In this document: piece by piece, positions 61,377-64,000 of the stretch
Position numbering within the stretch: position 1 is the first letter of the stretch
Layout of the letters: each line of letters opens with the position of its first letter
DNA from: Candidatus Peregrinibacteria bacterium GW2011_GWF2_39_17
Lineage (GTDB): Bacteria > Patescibacteriota > Gracilibacteria > UBA1369 > UBA12473
Assembly (NCBI GenBank): GCA_000993615.1
Contig: LBWM01000006.1
Coordinates: forward strand, 24,651-88,650
Length of the DNA stretch: 64,000 nucleotides
Direction of reading: 5' to 3'
Notes under the pieces: model-generated
The model's input: the letters and a program-made list of their open reading frames with translations, nothing else
Database searches by the model: none
What the model was told of the DNA's origin: nothing
Made by a program: the position numbers and the translations under genes

Positions 61377-61665
61377 CTGCCGTGCTTTGGTTCAGTGAAG
61401 GCCTGACCATAGCCGTCTGTTTGACGCACCGTTGCGCTAAACCACGAGGGTTTAATCGGACAAAGGTACCAGACTATTAAGTGGATCGGGCTCTCCAGGT
61501 CAACGGAGATCCCATCACAAAGCAGAAAGGAAAAGGCGAATAATCACTAGTGCAAGGTAGAATAATTGCGGACAAAATAGTTACCGCTTTAAATTAAGTG
61601 GTCACTAGATTAGTCACCTTTTCGCCTCCGCTTTGTGCGTAAGGCGATTTTTGTTTTTGTTTGAG
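61377..61665 (+). ncRNA. Candidate structured RNA in a hairpin-rich gene-free stretch
   Basis: No reading frame here looks real. Four structures follow one another: GGTTCAG/CTGACC (about 61389-61407), TAAACC/GGTTTA (61438-61454), a 9-bp stem with one mismatch (GGGCTCTCC/GGAGATCCC, about 61488-61513), and a long irregular stem from 61516 to 61637 (CACAAAGC/GCTTTGTG outer helix, TAATC and CTAG inner helices). At the end, CGCCT (61623-61627) can pair with AGGCG (61642-61646) before a T-rich tract, or with AGGCGAA (61534-61540) in the long stem. That is a terminator/antiterminator layout. It is not tmRNA, SRP RNA or 6S RNA as I know them. Confidence 0.4.
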
Positions 61666-61840
61666 TGATGTTGTAAAAGGACGAAGTTGAACGCAATTTG
61701 ATTTTTGTTTTTGTTTCTTTTTGTTTTTGCGTTTCATAACATTGTATCAAATATTTCATTATGGTCAAATTATTATTATAGACTAGATTTTAATATATTT
61801 TTTCCATTAAAAATAACAGGTTAAGTTTGCAAAATTTTAC
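61666..61840. other. AT-rich spacer with a U-rich hairpin
   Basis: AACGCAA and TTGCGTT (about 61690-61734) enclose about 30 bases of TTTTTGTTTTTG-type sequence, the third such T/G tract in 450 bp. The rest is plain AT-rich sequence with no frame that I believe. Confidence 0.35.
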
Positions 61841-61869
61841 TTTAACTTTTCGTCAAAATCAGGTATAAT
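61841..61869 (+). promoter_or_regulatory. Promoter of the surface protein gene
   Basis: TTTAAC (61841-61846), a 17-bp spacer and a perfect TATAAT (61864-61869) precede the ATG at 61949, leaving a leader of about 75 bases. Confidence 0.6.
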
Positions 61870-61948
61870 AATTAAATATATATTGATGCAAGATTTAAAA
61901 TCTCACAGTGGTAACCATATTTAATCCAAAAACATCAAAACAAAAATC

Positions 61949-63379
61949 ATGAAAAATTATTCTTATTCTTTCACTATTATCCTTTTAAGTTTCTTCCTTT
62001 TAACTGTTTTTTATGCCCCATGCTTTGCCCAAGAATTACAAAAAAATGAATTAAGCACCACACTTCAGCTTTCAATTTCCCCTGATACCGAGATTCAAAA
62101 ACCGGAATTGGTTTCCGCTCAACCTCAAATAAACTCAACAAAAACTAAAATAACTCTACGCAATGAGCCAAACGCTACTATCCAAATTTTTAAAGAAAAT
62201 AATAAACTTTTAACCACCAGTAAAACAAATACCAATGGCCTAGCTGAAACCTTTATTGATTTACCGCTGGGAACAAATACTTTAACCCTAATTGCGACGG
62301 ATTATTGGGGGAATATCTCAAAACCAACTATCGCTTGGATTGAAGTAACAATTGATATGATTATCATTTCTCAAGAAAAACCAAGCTTTTCACTTGCGCC
62401 TAAGCCTTCCTTATCCAATAAAGTTACTGAAAAAGAAATTCAATACACCATTACTCCAAATTCACTTCTAGCAACTTCCAAAAAGTTAAAAACTTATCCT
62501 TTCACTGTAAATGAAAGTGATTTTTTTAATGATTCAGATCAAGATCAAATTACTGATGCCCTCGAAATAGCCGAAGGCAAAGACCCTTACTCCTATAATG
62601 ATTTTTTCCAGCCACCGGTTGATGTCCTTAATTTCGACAAAGCAATTATCACTAATGGATATTTTTTCCTATACGGGATTGCTCCAAAAAACCAATCGAT
62701 TAAAGTCCAGTTAGAAAATATTTTAGGTCAACGCTTTCTAATATGGAGCGGTAAGGCTGATGAAGCTGGTACTTTTTTGCTTAATGTCCCGTTTGAGCAA
62801 ATAGGAAATTTTGCGGTTATTATTCAAATCTTTGACAACCAGGGTAAGATTTTAAATGAAACAAATAAAGGAATAGTTACTTTTAGTCGAGCTAAAAATT
62901 CAACACCTCTGGAAGTTAATGCCTTTTATAAAGTCATTACACCAATCCCCTACACTTCGATTCTTTCCTTAAATGATTATGCCAAATTAAGCGCAACCAC
63001 CCTATTTGGCCCGGATATCGACCTTACTTTTTCCGGAAAAACGCAACCTTTAGCAGAAATTTTTATTCTCTGGAAAGGGAAACAGGAATGGTATTTGCAA
63101 GCCATATCTCATCCAAATTCTGGCTCATTTGACCTAAAAGCGCCATCAAAAATACCGAGCGGAGATTATGCGATTTATATCTATAGCCAAGATCTAAAAA
63201 CCAATATCGTAAGTTCCCTGATTAAGGCTAATTTTACAATTGTAGCCCGAGATAACGCTACCTCAAAAATTGACCTAAATCTTAACCAAATTTTAATGAT
63301 GGCTTTTGTAATCAGCGGCTTGTTTTTAGTCCTGTTTAAAATGCATCGTTTTTATCTTAAACGCGCGTTAAAACCCTAA
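61949..63379 (+). CDS. Secreted surface protein with Ig-like domains and a C-terminal anchor
   Basis: A 476-residue protein with a signal peptide (cleaved after CFAQ, about 27), then a beta-sandwich segment (about 50-130) with ITLRNEPNATIQIFKENN and LIATDYWGN, the pattern of bacterial Ig-like/carboxypeptidase-regulatory domains. A DSDQDQITDALEIAEGKDPY motif (about 200-220) matches a thrombospondin type 3/dockerin-like Ca2+ loop. More beta domains and a C-terminal membrane helix (about 447-468) with a basic end follow. It is probably displayed on the cell surface. The next gene, 5 bp away, is a second exported protein. Confidence 0.7.
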   Translation: MKNYSYSFTIILLSFFLLTVFYAPCFAQELQKNELSTTLQLSISPDTEIQKPELVSAQPQINSTKTKITLRNEPNATIQIFKENNKLLTTSKTNTNGLAETFIDLPLGTNTLTLIATDYWGNISKPTIAWIEVTIDMIIISQEKPSFSLAPKPSLSNKVTEKEIQYTITPNSLLATSKKLKTYPFTVNESDFFNDSDQDQITDALEIAEGKDPYSYNDFFQPPVDVLNFDKAIITNGYFFLYGIAPKNQSIKVQLENILGQRFLIWSGKADEAGTFLLNVPFEQIGNFAVIIQIFDNQGKILNETNKGIVTFSRAKNSTPLEVNAFYKVITPIPYTSILSLNDYAKLSATTLFGPDIDLTFSGKTQPLAEIFILWKGKQEWYLQAISHPNSGSFDLKAPSKIPSGDYAIYIYSQDLKTNIVSSLIKANFTIVARDNATSKIDLNLNQILMMAFVISGLFLVLFKMHRFYLKRALKP

Positions 63380-63384
63380 TACCA

Positions 63385-64000
63385 ATGTCTTTACCCTTCT
63401 TTAAAAAACCAACAACTCAAATTACGCCCGTAGAAATTGAAAAGCCTCCTTTTTTAACTAAAAGAAAAATTATTAAAAATTTTTTAATTTTTCTCCTACT
63501 GCCAATTGTTTTTATCCTAATCCACTATCTTCATCCGCTCAATAAAAATCAAACCCTAACCATTCAATGGCAAAACCAAGAAACTTCTGTGCAAAATGAA
63601 ATTATTGAAATTTCAGCCATACCTCTTTTTACAAGCCACGAACAATATATTTTAAATCAACCGATTCAAACGGCGAGTAGTTCGCAAAACAAAAGTATCA
63701 CTCTAGATTTTACTTCTTTAGGTAAAGGAATTTTTTATCTTAAGGCTTCGGCGTTAGATGCAGCAGGGAATAGAAAAAAAATAAATTTATTTAACCCTTC
63801 CCTCGTATTAAATGCCCCTAATCTAGCTAATTTTTTAAACTATTTAAGTCCGCAAAATTTCAAGGCGGATTTTTTAATAGCAGCTAATCCAGAAACTGCC
63901 TCTCCGGAAGTTACAGAGGAAGTTACTTTGGAAACCACGCTGGAAGCTATCCCAGAAGCCACAGAGGAAATCAGCGAGGAACCACCCCTCACTCAAACAG
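63385..64000 (+). CDS. Membrane-anchored extracytoplasmic protein (cut by window end)
   Basis: The frame is open from the ATG at 63385 to the window edge (205 codons). A basic cytoplasmic N terminus (to about 32) precedes a membrane helix (about 36-53, FLIFLLLPIVFILIHYL). An exported beta-rich domain follows (about 58-145, with IQWQNQETSVQ and LKASALDAAGNRKKI, an Ig-like pattern), then an acidic Glu/Thr/Pro repeat stretch at the end (EVTEEVTLETTLEAIPEATEE). It starts 5 bp after the surface protein gene, so the pair is an operon. The C terminus lies beyond the window. Confidence 0.7.
   Translation, partial: MSLPFFKKPTTQITPVEIEKPPFLTKRKIIKNFLIFLLLPIVFILIHYLHPLNKNQTLTIQWQNQETSVQNEIIEISAIPLFTSHEQYILNQPIQTASSSQNKSITLDFTSLGKGIFYLKASALDAAGNRKKINLFNPSLVLNAPNLANFLNYLSPQNFKADFLIAANPETASPEVTEEVTLETTLEAIPEATEEISEEPPLTQT

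Noticed and set aside
61377..61665. tmRNA, SRP RNA or 6S RNA in the hairpin-rich stretch
   Set aside because: There is no tRNA-like TTCGAATCC end or tag frame, no GGAAGG-type SRP loop, and no clear 6S central bubble. It is kept only as an unassigned structured RNA candidate.

Overview
The window is a compact, AT-rich bacterial chromosome segment. Genes are tightly packed on both strands, with short spacers, several few-base overlaps, three tRNA genes with encoded CCA ends, and an RNase P RNA. TGA is used as a normal stop (for example trpD and ackA), so the recoded Gracilibacteria/SR1 genetic code is excluded. Almost no start codon has a Shine-Dalgarno motif; leaders are T- or pyrimidine-rich. 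The combination of VirB2-like 'pilin' arrays, a reduced type IV pilus set, a short MetRS, many small unrecognised secreted proteins and a K+-independent proton-pumping pyrophosphatase suggests a Patescibacteria/CPR-type genome, possibly a Peregrinibacteria relative. That placement is inference, and I cannot assign a species.

Layout. 0-5.5 kb: the end of a secreted bactofilin-like gene, hppA, unknown genes, ribosomal protein bL25, and a DUF1858 + A-type-carrier-like fusion. 5.4-11.6 kb: trpR divergent from trpEGDCBA (no trpF), with an operator whose half-sites equal those of the E. coli trp operator. 11.7-17.8 kb: paralogous Cys-rich lipoproteins, an FtsQ-like protein, a TPR/pseudopilin fusion, pilT and a DUF378 protein. 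17.9-20.9 kb: tRNA-Ala(GGC) divergent from five tandem VirB2/TrbC-like membrane proteins. 21-28 kb: metG and a minus-strand pilus assembly operon (pilN, pilO, pilC, four prepilin-like genes). 28-38 kb: RNHCP protein, tilS, ftsH, hsp20, galU, a divergent class A PBP, a TPR protein and rnpB. 38-45.4 kb: a large secreted PcRGLX-like protein, a sugar-phosphate transferase and secA. 45.5-53.5 kb: ftsK, gltX, PHP protein, pta and ackA. 53.5-57.2 kb: tRNA-Thr, dinB, lexA and a small membrane protein (an SOS operon), then two membrane proteins and tRNA-Arg. 57-64 kb: a repeat-containing unknown, a metallo-beta-lactamase-fold protein without its metal motif, eno, a hairpin-rich gene-free stretch, and two surface proteins, the last one cut by the window end.

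How they work together. Enolase and Pta-AckA point to fermentative ATP formation with acetate as a product. HppA would recover pyrophosphate energy as a proton gradient. SecA, FtsH, FtsK, FtsQ and the PBP serve the envelope and cell division, and galU plus the sugar transferase serve surface polysaccharide. The pilus genes and the VirB2-like array suggest surface appendages.

Most notable: (1) dinB carries an in-frame, hairpin-rich 201-bp insertion bounded by a perfect 15-bp direct repeat, resembling the behaviour of Rickettsia palindromic elements; (2) the lexA operon promoter contains a palindrome exactly filling its -35/-10 spacer, a candidate new LexA box, and its first gene is a 54-aa membrane protein; (3) the conserved trp operator; (4) the VirB2-like array; (5) the hairpin-rich stretch near 61.3-61.7 kb.
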